Part shown: positions 24,131-35,948 of the stretch, piece after piece
How the letters are laid out: each line of letters begins with the position of its first letter
How positions within the stretch are numbered: the first letter of the stretch is position 1
NCBI GenBank assembly: GCA_037157565.1
Contig: JAZHRO010000039.1
Coordinates: 40,982,001 to 41,046,000 of the forward strand
DNA length: 64,000 bases
Origin: Thalassia testudinum
Lineage: Eukaryota > Streptophyta > Magnoliopsida > Alismatales > Hydrocharitaceae
Direction: 5' to 3'
Program-made: the position numbers and the translations under genes
Notes under the pieces: generated by a model
What the model was told of the DNA's origin: nothing
The model's input: only the letters and a program-made list of their open reading frames with translations
The model's database searches: none

Positions 24131-26700
24131 AATATATATGTTTGTGAACAAAGATATATATCTGTCTCATATTTAAAGATATACTTTCTCCATGATATCA
24201 TTAGAGAAGGACTTTCATTATCTTCTATCTTATGAGGTTAACTCCTTAACACAACTCACGTGACAGTTCTTAAATCTCCATTGAAAACATCAATTAGGTT
24301 GACTCAAATGGAAAATATATAATCAAATTAGATGATTTTTTTTATGTATTATTAAATCCTCTAAATTATTTAAATCTTCAAATCAACACATATAAGGTTA
24401 TTTGATTTGACCAAGTACGTAATTCTAATAATATTAAGGGATCCAAATCATTAATCGAAAAATAATCAAATTCTTTATTTAAATAAAATACAATCTTATC
24501 ATAAAATTTTGAATGCAACACATTATACCTTTATAAGAAAATAATTTCATATTTTCAAACCACATTTATTGTGTCCTTATTTGCCATCAGCTATTGTGGT
24601 TCTTATTAAAATATGGGATAACTTGTTTAATTATGTTCATAGTTTTCCCTTCTTTCATTGGCATTTGAACTCTTTCTTCCTTTAGCCATGTTCCGTAGCA
24701 TATCTTGTATCCATGATATGCAAGTATCATTTTTTTATTTCTTTCGCTCTTATCTATAGCTTCTAGAGAAATCACATCATCTATCTTAACCTAATGGATT
24801 TTGTCTTTGAGTTTTTTTAGGAGGAACAAGTATCAATGCTCCCTAATTAGTGCAAAATCAATCTAGTATCAAGCAGAGTGGTTAATAAGCTTAAGGTGAT
24901 AAGTTTGTATGAGGACAACAAGGGTGGCAATGGCATAGTATGAGAACACAAGAGGTTGAAGGTCAGATGCCCATTGTAACATCTCGTACACAATTAGAAT
25001 AGCAAAAAAAAGTGTAGACTCTGTAAGGATAGCCACTAAGCTTTCTAGCTCAATGATGTATCTAACCAAGGGAGTTAAGTCATCCCATGCTCGATGGAAC
25101 AAGGGGACAAGAACACTTACCTACTCCCATTGGTTGGTAGGCTAAAACCTAGAAGCAGGCTTCATCATGTACTTTCTTTTAGCCATGAAGTAGCCATGAA
25201 GTCATGGTTAGAGCCCCTAGCCTAGAAAGGAGAGTCTGGGCAGTATCTGCTTACGCCTAGCCTGGATTTTGGGCAACATCTGCTTAAGCCTAGCCTGGAT
25301 AGAGCCTTCTGTCTTGGCTGAATTACTCCTTGGGTAATTGACTTCCATGTCCAATGGAGGCAAAAGGAGTAGCTTAATTTCCACATCAATAATGCATCGG
25401 CTATATATGGTGGCTCTGCATGAGTTTACTGAGGCCCAACAAATTTAGTGGATAAAGAAGATTGTTTAAAGGAAATGACCATAATGCCCCTCCAAGCCCT
25501 AGGGAATAAGGATGCATCTTGCCTTGTGCTTTTGAAAATATTCTACAATCTTGTACGGTCTCCTCTGTCTAATACGTAAGGGAGAAGAAATCCTTGTTAC
25601 AAGGCATGCAGTCTTTAGCTTTTTAAGTGCCATTATGCTCTTTGTGATTGCACCTTGTACAACCTACCTCTGAAAAAGGGAGTGTGATCTTTATTAGCGT
25701 ATTGTAATACATGATTATAGTGTATTTGAAGGTTTGATCTCTTCCTTGGATGTATCCATTTAGAGATGTAAATCGGTAAAACCGATGTCTTATGGAATAC
25801 TTTGCCTTGCTCTTTCCGGTACTCCTTTGTCTTTGTCCATCCCTTAATCATGACTTCAGCCCTTCTCACGTTCACTCTCTCGACATGAGAGGCTTCCAAA
25901 TATGAGGAAAACTTTTGTATTTTATAAAGGATACATATATATATATATCTTAAGGCAACCTCAAATATTATATAATTTGGATGCCTAACATTAATTCAAT
26001 AATATTATCTAGGCATAAGAAAAAAAAGAACATCCACCGTATGTGTAGCTATAATTATAGATATTTAAGTTAATATTAATCCTTATATATTATTATTCAG
26101 TTTGATCATACATCAAATATCAACTAAATCAAGTATTTTTACACCGTAAAGACACCTTAAATCTCAAGCCTCTTTCAATGTTATCTCATAGCTTGGGCAC
26201 GTGCGAGTTACTCTGTAAACATATACACCTTTCCTTTATATTTGTTCTTTATCATTGCCTGTTCTTTCTTCTTCCCTCTGATATATACCTTGCTAGTACT
26301 ATGGTTTGTTTACGTAGGTCTATCTCAAGTGAACGATAGAAACACAACCTAATTCCTTCGAGTTAACGGGAGTACCATCGCAGTTTTAGGCTGTGTTAGA
26401 AAAATTAATTTATAAAAAATGACGAACTAGGGGTTACTTTTTCAAATAAGCAAAATTGCAAAAAGGGCCCAAACTTCTTCTTGATTTTTGAAATTCAAAA
26501 TATACAATATATGGCATGCATAAGATTCCATGATGGCGGGGAAAGAAGCAACGTTCATTTTCACATGTTTAAAGTTAATCTTTATACATATAAAATGTCA
26601 TCGATTAGGTATTGTATACATTAGTGTGCATATTATTCCTTTATTATTATTATTTTTAATTGTTGCAGTTGCTCTTTTTGTGTCTTTTTTTATTTTTGGT
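24131..26700. other. AT-rich intergenic DNA, no gene seen
   Basis: Minus-strand frames at 24,587-24,775, 24,869-25,102 and 25,633-25,899 were read and match no family I know. A short TA microsatellite lies near 25,928-25,948. Confidence 0.4.
25238..25300 (+). repeat. Short tandem duplication, two ~32-bp units
   Basis: Two copies of a unit containing ATCTGCTTAMGCCTAGCCTG, at 25,238-25,270 and 25,271-25,300, differ at a few sites. Confidence 0.8.
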
Positions 26701-26710
26701 ATTTCTCTCT

Positions 26711-26957
26711 CTTATTTGCCATGGTTCTTTCTCTCTCTCTTTTTTTTTTCTTTACCTTTTATTTCATTTTTTTTTGATACTATTTAGGTTGTACATCTAT
26801 TTTAAATTTCGTATTTATCATCGACCTCGTTACTTATTTGCATAGTTCTTTTTCTCTTATTTTTTTTCTTTTCTTTACCTTTTATTTCATTTTTCTTGCA
26901 TACTATTTAGGTTGTACATCCATTTCGAATTTCGTATTTGCCATCGACCTCATTGCC
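26711..26957 (+). repeat. Tandem duplication, two ~122-bp units
   Basis: Units at about 26,711-26,832 and 26,833-26,957 share the order pyrimidine tract, CTTTACCTTTTATTTCATTT, ACTATTTAGGTTGTACATC and CATCGACCTC. They differ by scattered substitutions and tract length. Confidence 0.8.
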
Positions 26958-27062
26958 TTGTACTCTTTGATTAGAGATCAATATTAAGTTTATTTCTACG
27001 AGAGTATAAAATAATACATATGCAAAATCAAATAATATAAATCCAATCTAAGATATCGATTA

Positions 27063-27193
27063 GAAATCAAAATACATCAGACAATATATTTTACAACGTG
27101 CGATGTGTATTAATTTCTAATCGGTGTTTTTTATTTTTCACTAGTCGAAAACCAAAATACACCGAACAATATATTTTGCAGTACGCAATGTGT
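27063..27193 (+). repeat. Diverged direct repeat, two ~46-bp copies
   Basis: The copies at 27,063-27,108 and 27,147-27,193 share CAATATATTTT and an ATGTGT end, separated by about 38 bp. Confidence 0.65.
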
Positions 27194-27674
27194 TGCTTTT
27201 CTTTTAATTTTTTTTGCTGGATGGTGCACAACTGCACAGGTTAAAAACTAGTTACTCTTAATTCACTTACTTCCCACATCCCAAATAGTCAACATGGCCA
27301 CCAAGGGACTAGCTGATGGTAGAGCACCCAATTAACGTTCAAGAGTTCATGTGATCAAATCTCATGCCCATCACAATTACCTTCTCTCCTAAAAAAGAAA
27401 ATCAACATAGCTTTTCCAACTTCAAAAGGTCAAGAGGAAAGGGTTGATTGAGGGATCGAATTGGTATTTCTTAGATTCATAGAAAATACTTAAATCAAGC
27501 TCTACTTTGGAGGCCTCTATGTAAAAGCATACATGAAAGAATTGCTTATTTATGTAGCAAATGATGAAATGAAGCTTTTAGATTGGGAAAAGGTTATTGA
27601 TCAACATAATAATTGCGAATGTTTATAGAGTTGTAAATAATCCTACAATCCTTAATGTACATAAGTTGTGTGGA

Positions 27675-27930
27675 TATGGCATTGTTCATGGCATTGTTCC
27701 TTTATTTTTTAAAACTTTGCTTGTTGTTCATCCATCAGGCAACATTGATTCATGAAAGTGATTCATCGCTCATTTCCTCGATCCTCTCTCTCTCTTATAT
27801 ACATGAAGCATCATGAACATAACACTATTCATAGCACTGTTCCTTTATTTCTTTTAACTTTGGTTTATTATTCATCCATTAGGGAAAAACAATTCACAAA
27901 TGTGATTTTATTGCTCATCTCCTTGTTTCC
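27675..27930 (+). repeat. Diverged tandem duplication, two ~115-bp units
   Basis: Both copies (about 27,675-27,790 and 27,820-27,930) contain ATTGTTCCTTTATTT or its variant, then TTATTCATCCAT-type sequence, then GTGATT...TTGCTCAT. Copy 2 ends at the C-run where the next LTR inserted. Confidence 0.65.
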
Positions 27931-27941
27931 CCTAGCCCCCC

Positions 27942-30630
27942 TGTAACGACCCAGTTCCCGAGTCCCTACGAGACACGAGAACCGTACCGACTCGACTAAT
28001 CCTAAGACCCAGTCGTCCAACGAGGAAGTAACCAAAAGACAGTAAAATAAACCACATTCAGCATGAATATAACTAACAGTAAGAAAGTACAGCAGTAAGG
28101 AAAGAAACTACTACAGTAGGCACCACCACAACAGTAAAACAACATTTATCATATAACAAAAACTGCAGGTAAAGAAGGTACAACGGAAACAAAACTACTC
28201 ACTAGAACAGAAACAAAAAGAAGGTACAAAGCTGTGGTAACTCTACTGGACCCTACTCGGCCCAGCGTCCTCTGCAGCCGCCGACCCTGGCTGCTCAACA
28301 CCTGGTCCTGAAAAAGGTAACGAGTGTAACACGTCAGCAAAACGCTGAGTAGAGTGGCAAACTAACTAAAGGCAACAGTAGAGTGTACAGTAGCTGTTAT
28401 GTTCTATTACTTCCTTTATTTACATCTTTCAATTTTTCTCACTATTTCATTTACTTCTCAGATCCTTTACTTGATCTCGGATGTCCTCGTGGGACGATCT
28501 TGATTGCAGTCTTTTCCAAAAGTAGAAGTAGCACGTAGTGCTCTCCTGGCCGGGAGAGTCCCCCGTGGTGATCCTACCCTCAGTCAACCACCCCAAGGTC
28601 ACTGACAGACGTAACGGTGACTACGGCACGCGCGATAAACGCACAGGTAGCTAGCCCGTACTGGCACGCGGTCAGTCGTTTCCGTTAACGGGTGCGCCCA
28701 AAGCACAGCACGGAACCAGGGCAGAGCCCTCTCAGTAACAGGGGTCCAACCCCTCCACAGTAACCAAACCGGGGCCTTGCCCCTCCACAGTCCGCGCACC
28801 CTCGCCTGACTACCCTGGTTTGCCCTAGTGGGCCTAACAAGTCGGTGAAGGAGGCTAGCAGAACCCCGGGGCCCGTGGGGTAGCTAGTACTCTCCTAACA
28901 CTACTAGCTCTCCTCGGTACTACGTACACGAGGGCCAACAAGTCGGTACAGAGCGGCCAAGCCTAACCCCGGGTCCCTGGGGCGGCTGGCCCCACTCTGC
29001 ACTAAAACAGGTACAGGTACTTCCCTTGGTACTGCGTACCCAAGAGACAGTACAAACTACATCTCAGTTCCATTCCTTTTCTTTCCAGGAGTTCCACTCC
29101 TAATTCCCCGTAGGGTTCCAGCTCTTTATCTCAGAACATCATATGTTTCACTTTCCAGATTCACGTTCTCACATTCCATGATCTCAACATGATTCTTTAT
29201 GCATAACAGGCAGCTGTTAATTAAATTTACAGGCAGCTTTATACATATTCCTTTCCATTTTTCCAAGACTGCAGTAATGTACATTCCACTAGTTTTTCCA
29301 TCCTAGGATTCATGCCATATCCTAGGATCTATCATACAATCTAGTTTTCCGGCCCTAGGATTCATGCAACACCTAGGAGCTATCATTCCATATATTTCTC
29401 ATTCCTAGGATTCATGCAATGCCCTAGGTTCTAGTTATGGTTCCATACTTTAACAGATTTTATTAATACTTAAAACCACTCTACCAGGTACAACGGTAGT
29501 AATGGGGGCGTGGTCGGGAATCCCGCGCGCCTCCGCGACTCTCAAGACTGCAACCGAACGAGGTCCTATCACAAGGATCAAACACAAGGAGTGTCTCAAA
29601 ACAGTGTATAGCTACTGTAGGCGGGTAGAGGAATTAATTCTGAAACGAACGCAACTCGAATCACGGAAAACGGAGCCCAAACGGGCCCTAAACGGGTCGA
29701 GAAAGACGATACTGTGCAAAATCAGACGTCTGGAACTCCCTCCAGACGTCTTAAACGGTGGATCAGAGAATTACCTGCTCAGCGTTGTTCCCCGGACGTC
29801 CAGAAGTCTGTGGGGACGTCTGCCTAGATCCAAGACGTCCGATGGTCACTCCGGACGTCTGGAGGTCACTCCCGCCGTCTGGTACAAATTCCAGACGTCT
29901 GATTCGCAAAGATGATGAATCAGAGGACCTGCGCACAGCCAACCCTCCTCCCTCAGTACGGTCAGTCGACAAAAAGAAGAAGAAAGCGGAAACTCACCTT
30001 TCAGACGTCTGTATGATATCACAGACGTCGACCTTGCCGTCTGGATATCAATCCAGACGTCTGATTCTGGAAATTTTTCCAGAATCAGAACCTTGCTCGG
30101 CCTCCGCTCGCGACGCCGCCCGCGTCGCACCTCGCGCGTCCGCTGCTCCGCCCGCAGCAGGTCCCTCTCCGCGACGCTCTGCGCCCCCTGCGCCCTCCGC
30201 CGGCCGGCCAAGCCGCTCCCGGCGAGCTCGCCCTCACGGCAGAGCCCTGCCCTCGCACGCCGCAGCTCCTCCGCGCCTACTGCGGCTGCCGCTGCCGCTG
30301 CGCCCTTGCGTTCGCTCGCTCTCGCGCACAGGCAGGAGAAGAAGGAGGAAGATGGTGGAGACGGGAGGGGAGGCGCGCCCCCCCCCCCCCCTTTTAATGC
30401 CGCGCGGAGAGGAGAGAGAAGGTCGCAGTCGCCTGCAGCCGCAGAGAAGATGCAGGATCGCAGGTCTGCGCGCATAGGCGCGCAGACGAATATCCCGTGC
30501 GAGCATAACTGTTCGCCAGACGTCTGTAAACTATCCCGGACGTCTGGTCAGACGTCTGGATGTGATCCCAGACGTCTTTACAGACGTCTGGGCCACCTCC
30601 CAGACGTCTTTTGGGCACGCGCTCGTTACA
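27942..30630 (-). mobile_element. Solo LTR, 2.7 kb, gypsy-like
   Basis: The ends are inverted: TGTAACGA at 27,942 and TCGTTACA ending 30,630. A run of C stands on both sides, consistent with a 5-bp CCCCC target duplication, though the low-complexity flank weakens this. There is no primer site or pol coding, so it is a solo LTR. Sequence at 28,500-28,800 is homologous in reverse to 43,990-44,250 in the LTR at 42,301, which sets the orientation. The long frames in its GC-rich part (30,090-30,500) are compositional. LTR length and type suggest a Del/Tekay-like chromovirus (inference). Confidence 0.8.
29724..30612. repeat. Array of GACGTC-core palindromes in the 2.7-kb LTR
   Basis: About 17 copies of a word close to CCAGACGTCTGG, intact or degenerate, occur in two clusters (about 29,724-30,065 and 30,517-30,612) on both sides of a GC-rich block. 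Spacing within clusters is mostly 15-40 bp. Each intact copy is its own reverse complement. Confidence 0.85.
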
Positions 30631-32048
30631 CCCCCCTCCTCCTCTCCCTTGCCCCTTCCCTCACCGTCATCCCCCGTTCCCTCCCCTCCACAACCCTTAC
30701 CCCCAACGCCCTTCTCCTCTCCCTCCTCCCCAACCACCTCCATCACTGCTACCTCTGCCTCCTCATTGGCACTCTCACCTACTTTTGCTGATGTAAGTGC
30801 ACCGCGATCGTTGATTTTGATGATAACAAAACACTTGTTATTTAACATTTGCATTGAATTTATACTTTCAAATAAAATGCAAGTGGAAACAAGTGTGAAG
30901 GAGCTTAAGCTCAAGACCATGGAAGAATGGAGGAGCTTGATGAAGGAAAATAAAAGCATCAAGGAACATGGAACTTGGAGGAGATGGAGCTTTGCTTAGA
31001 GTGAAAGCTTGAAGAAGGAGAATGAAGAATAGGATAGATGGTTGATGAGCCCATATTTTTGAGCTATTTAGGTATTTGATTACCTACATATTAAGTTATC
31101 TTTAATATTTATTTAACATGTATTAGGATGTAAATAGATTTGTGATATTTGCGATTTGATTGCATAATTTATATTTAAATGCATTTAGAATTGGCTTAGA
31201 ATGGCATGCATTTGATTAGTTAACTAATTAGGTGCATTACATGCATGTATTTGAATTAACATTATTTGTGAGGACTTATAGATAAATAAGCCATCATTTC
31301 TTTTTCTTATTTTATTAATCCACTTTTCTTCTTCAACGGTTGCTGCAGCTTCTACAGCACATGGAATGAAGGTCGCAGTGAAGAGGAGCGGAGAATGCGG
31401 ATCTTGACGCTCCAAATTCAAGCAGCTGCAACTTCAAAAGAGAGCAGGAGGCTACCATGCTCGAGGAGACTCCGCCTCGACTCCATCACCGTGAAGAGCT
31501 TCAAGCTCACCTCCATTCCACCACTGTGCATCTCCAAGGTCGAGTTCCACCACACCGTGGGCTAGCGGAGTGACAGATTGGTGCGCTCATCCGATGAACT
31601 CGACCGTCACCATGCGTGAGCCTTTGCAGCTCCAGCTCACCGTGAGCATGTGCCTGAAGGTCACACAGTCATCCTTCTTCGTCTTTTTCTTCTTCTACGT
31701 CCTTAAGGAACCCACCACCACCATCTTCAGTAGCCCACACCACCGTCCTCCTCAAGCTCCACCGCACAACACCACCAACTCCACGCACCACCACCATCTC
31801 TATCGCCTCTTCTTCTTCCTTGTCCTTTTCCTTTTCATTCACCACCTTCTTTTCTCTATTCATCTTCCCTTCCTCCTTCCCCACGAACCCAACAGACCCA
31901 CCACCATCGCCGACCACCTCACTGCCACTGTGCGCCATCCCCTCTGGTTAAGTCGTCCGAGAAGGGTCATGGACGTCTAAAGACCCAACAGCATCACTAC
32001 CTCTTGCTTCTCCTCCACCTTGCGTGCAGCCACCTCCAACACGCTGCG

Positions 32049-33563
32049 TGATAATGCTACATTTTACGATGATAGTTCTGCCAAATGGGGTCGATTTTAA
32101 AGATAATATGCATGAATAGCACATCATAAATGGGCATGGGAGCATTGCATACATCGCATGTTAACATTGCTTATAAATCAGTATTAATGGCCGTTTGCGC
32201 AAGTCCATGTCAAAACAGGCCTCAGATGAGCAATCGGACTGTACGGATGGATTCAGAGTGACGAACAGAGTTCAACTAACTCAAAATCGACCAAATCCGA
32301 CATCCGAAGCTCTCGTAATTGGCCCAAGAAGTTCTAACCATTGATCTAATGATCAACGGCCACACAACTGCCACGTGGCGGCATCCGACGCGCCCCTCGT
32401 TGCTTCTCACTACACATCACTTTAAGCCGTTCGATCCTCCAATCGGACGGCTGAGAGCCATCCTCGCCCACGCGCCTTTGCGCCTCAGTGGGAAAACAGC
32501 GAGTGCGCCTTCACACGAAGATCCGACCGTTGGATTTCCATCCAACGGTCGGCATCAGCCGAACCCACCTCCTCTCCTCGACCATCTGCCTTCACAGCGC
32601 AGCGGTTGCACCCCTGCTACATGAGCAGGGGCGAGCGTTCGAATCGCGGAAGACGAAAGGCGGTCGCAGGAGCGTGCGTGGGGGCGAAATTGGACCGTGG
32701 ATCGACACGCGGATGGCTGCGATTGCGAGACGTGGCGCCCGCAGATCAGGCGCTCAGACGCCTGCGATGACGCGCAGGGCACGAGCTCAGCAGGTGCAAT
32801 CCAAAGGAGTGACCTATGAGCGATCTCGACCGTCCGATCTATGATCGAACGGTCCTCAGCGGCCGCACGCGGATCACTGGGAAGGGAAGCACAGTGCGCG
32901 CGAGGAGCCGGCGGGCAAAGGGGCTTCATCGACGTTTTGGGAAGGGTTTAGCGACATCCCGGACGTCGCTAAAACGCCTTCTTCATTTAGAAAGCCCTTC
33001 TTTCTATATAAACCCCTTCCAATCACCCATGTAAAGCATTCAATACCTTTGCAAGTGTTTTACCCGACTCCTAGCCACCTTAGCACTCTTTTGTAAGTGC
33101 CAGAGTCGACAAGCCGCCGACGGAGCCAACCTCCACTGCCATGGCCGCCTTGCCGACTCCTCTCTCTCTCTCTCTAGCTTAGCTTTATCTTACTTAAGCA
33201 TTCATCTATTGTTGTAATTGTAAAACTCAAAGTTGCATGATCAAATGATGACGTTCCTTATTTAGCTATTATCTCTCTCTTGTTATCAAGTCTTCCTTAG
33301 CTTAAAGTTGCATGAATGTGCTGAACAACAAACTCTAACCCTACTCTCTCTCTCTCTCTCTCTTTCTCTTTCTCTTGCTTGTCTCCCACATTTTTTCCAC
33401 AAGCAAAACCTGCCATTTCCGTGACACTAAGTGACAGAAAAACCCGATTTTCACGCCTCTCTGTGTTTCACACTTGGACTCACGTCCGTTTCTTTCTTTA
33501 AAATCGACACAGCAAACGCGAACTACAACGACCCTTTTAAACAAACGCGTTCGTAGCCCATCA
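32049..33563 (+). mobile_element. Solo LTR, copy A of a 1.5-kb family
   Basis: It begins TGATAATGCTAC and ends CGTAGCCCATCA, flanked by CTGCG (32,044-32,048) and CTGAG (33,564-33,568), a 4-of-5 target duplication. It is homologous end to end with 35,949-37,502. A TATA box (TATATAA, 33,005-33,011) lies two thirds along. At least four stem-loops with ACCGTT/AACGGT arms lie in the 670 bp upstream of it. There is no coding or internal region. Confidence 0.85.
32332..32856. repeat. ACCGTT/AACGGT stem-loop array, copy A
   Basis: Stem-loops include a perfect 13-bp one at about 32,524-32,553 (CCGACCGTTGGAT with ATCCAACGGTCGG), an 11-bp one near 32,425-32,452 with one G-U pair, and one at about 32,829-32,855 (GACCGTCCGATC with GATCGAACGGTC). 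All lie 5' of the TATA box. Confidence 0.8.
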
Positions 33564-35948
33564 CTGAGCCACCCTCCTTACATGCGTGCCTTCGCGCACG
33601 CACGCCACCAGTGCCCGCGTGCGGCCCCAGCTACGCATGCGCACCCCTCCGTGCACTCCTCCATTAGCAAACATGCCACGCACACCTCTCCTTCCCTCTA
33701 GTGCAAGCACGTAGCAACCGCGTGCTCCCCCAATGTTGGCTTCTTCTTCTTCTTCTCCTCCACCAACAGAAGGAACCCAACACCACCGCTGGTCCTCCTC
33801 GTAGCCATCGACTCCAACCACGAAGCTTCTCACTGTCACCTCTAACGGACTTGTCTCGACCCTCCAAGCACAACCACACCTTCAATCACATCGATTAGCC
33901 ACCGTCTCGCCGGTTGAAGAGCCTCCTCGCTGACGACCAACTTAGCTCCGACTGGCCACCTCTAACCTCCATCGTTGACGCCATCACCGCCCACGTGTAG
34001 CTCTCGACAATGACAATCTTCCTTGAGCTCCTCGACGCGCACACACAAGCGGAAGATTTCCCCTATTTTGGGTTGCATTAGTTTTTACATCTAATGCCAT
34101 TGCCACTTTTGATTTTTAATTTTATTAATTAAATATTATGGCGAGTTTATGCAAATGACCTCCCTCTTTCTCATAAATGCTATTTCAGCATTAGCTCTTG
34201 TTGTTTACTTAATCTGAAAGCGATTTTGATTCGGTTTCTTGACGAAATCATTCGTGAACAATAATTTTTGATTCTCGCGAGTTAGTAATAGGCATTGCCT
34301 TCCTGTGGACATGGCCCACTCCATCTGCGAGTGGTTTCATTTAAATTGTGTTGATTGAGAGTTTTCCACCATGCAATATATAACATCATTATCATTTTAT
34401 TGTGATCATCCTGTTTAAGCGAAAACGTCTCTGTCAATGGTTATTTTCAATGTGCTTGTATTTGTTTTATGCTCTTTATTTAATTAGAATTGTTGTAAAG
34501 AGCCCAAGTATAACACCTTAGTCTTAGGAACACTTACACATCCTCAGGATACTTAGGCAAACCTTAAAACAAAGTTAGAAAGCCAAAATAGGAATCAGAT
34601 AGCCTTATCAGAGTCCAACATTAGTATTAGATGTCTGATCCTGACTTTTAAGTCGTTTGATATTTTTACTAGATGTCCAATGTAACATTCCAAAATCCAG
34701 GTTCTGAGTCATTTTAAGGTGGTTCGGGTCAATTCGAACCTAGAAACCTAGTTGTGATTCTGTGCTGGTGTCAACAGCTTCTTAAATTGCCAAAAAAATG
34801 CGTATTTCGAGCTAACCTTTAGCCAAACATCATTAAAAGGGTGCCATATATGGTACCGTTGGATTTCTCTCATTGCAAGGTTTCTAGTGACGCTTGTTTC
34901 ACATGAATTCGAGGTGTATAGCTCTAGTTATGGCCAAAACAAGTCAAGAAGAACCTAAATGTATGGTAGACCAACCCTAGGGGTATTTTGGGTATTTCAC
35001 CCCACTAAACCTATTCCAACAAACTTTTGGGCCCTTATAAGGACCCCTTTGGGTCCTTGGGCCGTCATCTTCTCTCTAAGCCTCTTAATTAAGAGAGGAA
35101 GAGAGAAGGAAAGGCTTAAGCTTTTCCTTTATAATTTTAAAAAGTTTTCATAGGGACCCGTTTGCGAATCTGCAAAACTCGGGCTTCCCACCACAAAAAT
35201 TGCATTTTCATGTGGCGGCGGGGGTAGCATGCAATGTGTGGTTGCGGTGGGTGCGAGAAGGCAATGCGTGTCCCGTGCACAGCGAGAGCGCAAGCGTGTG
35301 CGAGCAGGTGGTGACGGCGTGGGAAATCGCGACGCGTGGCACGCATCAACGGGACTGGGCATTGAGGAGCAATCCCAGTAGCGCACGGGCGATGAATCCG
35401 ATCGTGACGCGTGTCACGTTGACTGGTCTGGTTGAATCGGTTGGTTTAACGACCCCCTCGCGTTGTTTAGTCCAGTTCGAGGTCTTCCCAATCCGAATTT
35501 CGACAAATAAGGTATTGTTGCAATCGTCTCGACGCGTACTACATGTTGGTATAATCTATTTTCACTTTTGAGTTATGTTCCTTTAGTGAAAAATCAGAAA
35601 CGTAATAAGGTGTTTTCAAACCTATCTCTAGTCCGTGCGAACCAAGTCTTACCCTCGGCGTGTGTGCTGATCTTGAGGAGGGTGTGGAGACTATACCCAA
35701 GCTTTGTATGCATGGTTTGAAGTCACTTACCCCACGGTGACATTAGGTAGAGTAGTGTACCCTTCTCTTGATTTCATCTGGTTTTTGGGTATTTGTAGAC
35801 CTGTCTTGTGCCATTCTTCGCATTACCGCCTTGGTTGGGTGTGGGCCTCCTTTTTATTGAGTTGGAACCCCTCTGGTGGTTTCCTTGATTTATGGCCAAT
35901 TTAGTGAGAAATAATATGAATGATTAAGATTTAATGATCACACATATC

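Larger units (their letters stand above)
31043..34388 (+). mobile_element. Probable gypsy-like LTR interrupted by a solo LTR
   Basis: The ends TGATGAGCCC (31,043) and ATAACATCA (ending 34,388) form a 5-bp inverted terminus. The end region includes TTCCTGTGGACATGGCCCAC, typical of plant gypsy LTR 3' ends. It is interrupted at 32,049-33,563, leaving about 1.8 kb. No matching 5-bp flank was found, so the boundaries are tentative. The small frames within it (for example 31,570-31,980) are not recognised. Confidence 0.4.

Noticed and set aside
29758..30791. Long open frames (239 and 232 codons, plus; 209 codons, minus) in the GC-rich part of the 2.7-kb LTR
   Set aside because: Several overlapping frames on both strands are Arg/Ala/Pro/Ser-rich, as expected from GC-rich composition, and lie inside an LTR with palindromes; no family resemblance.
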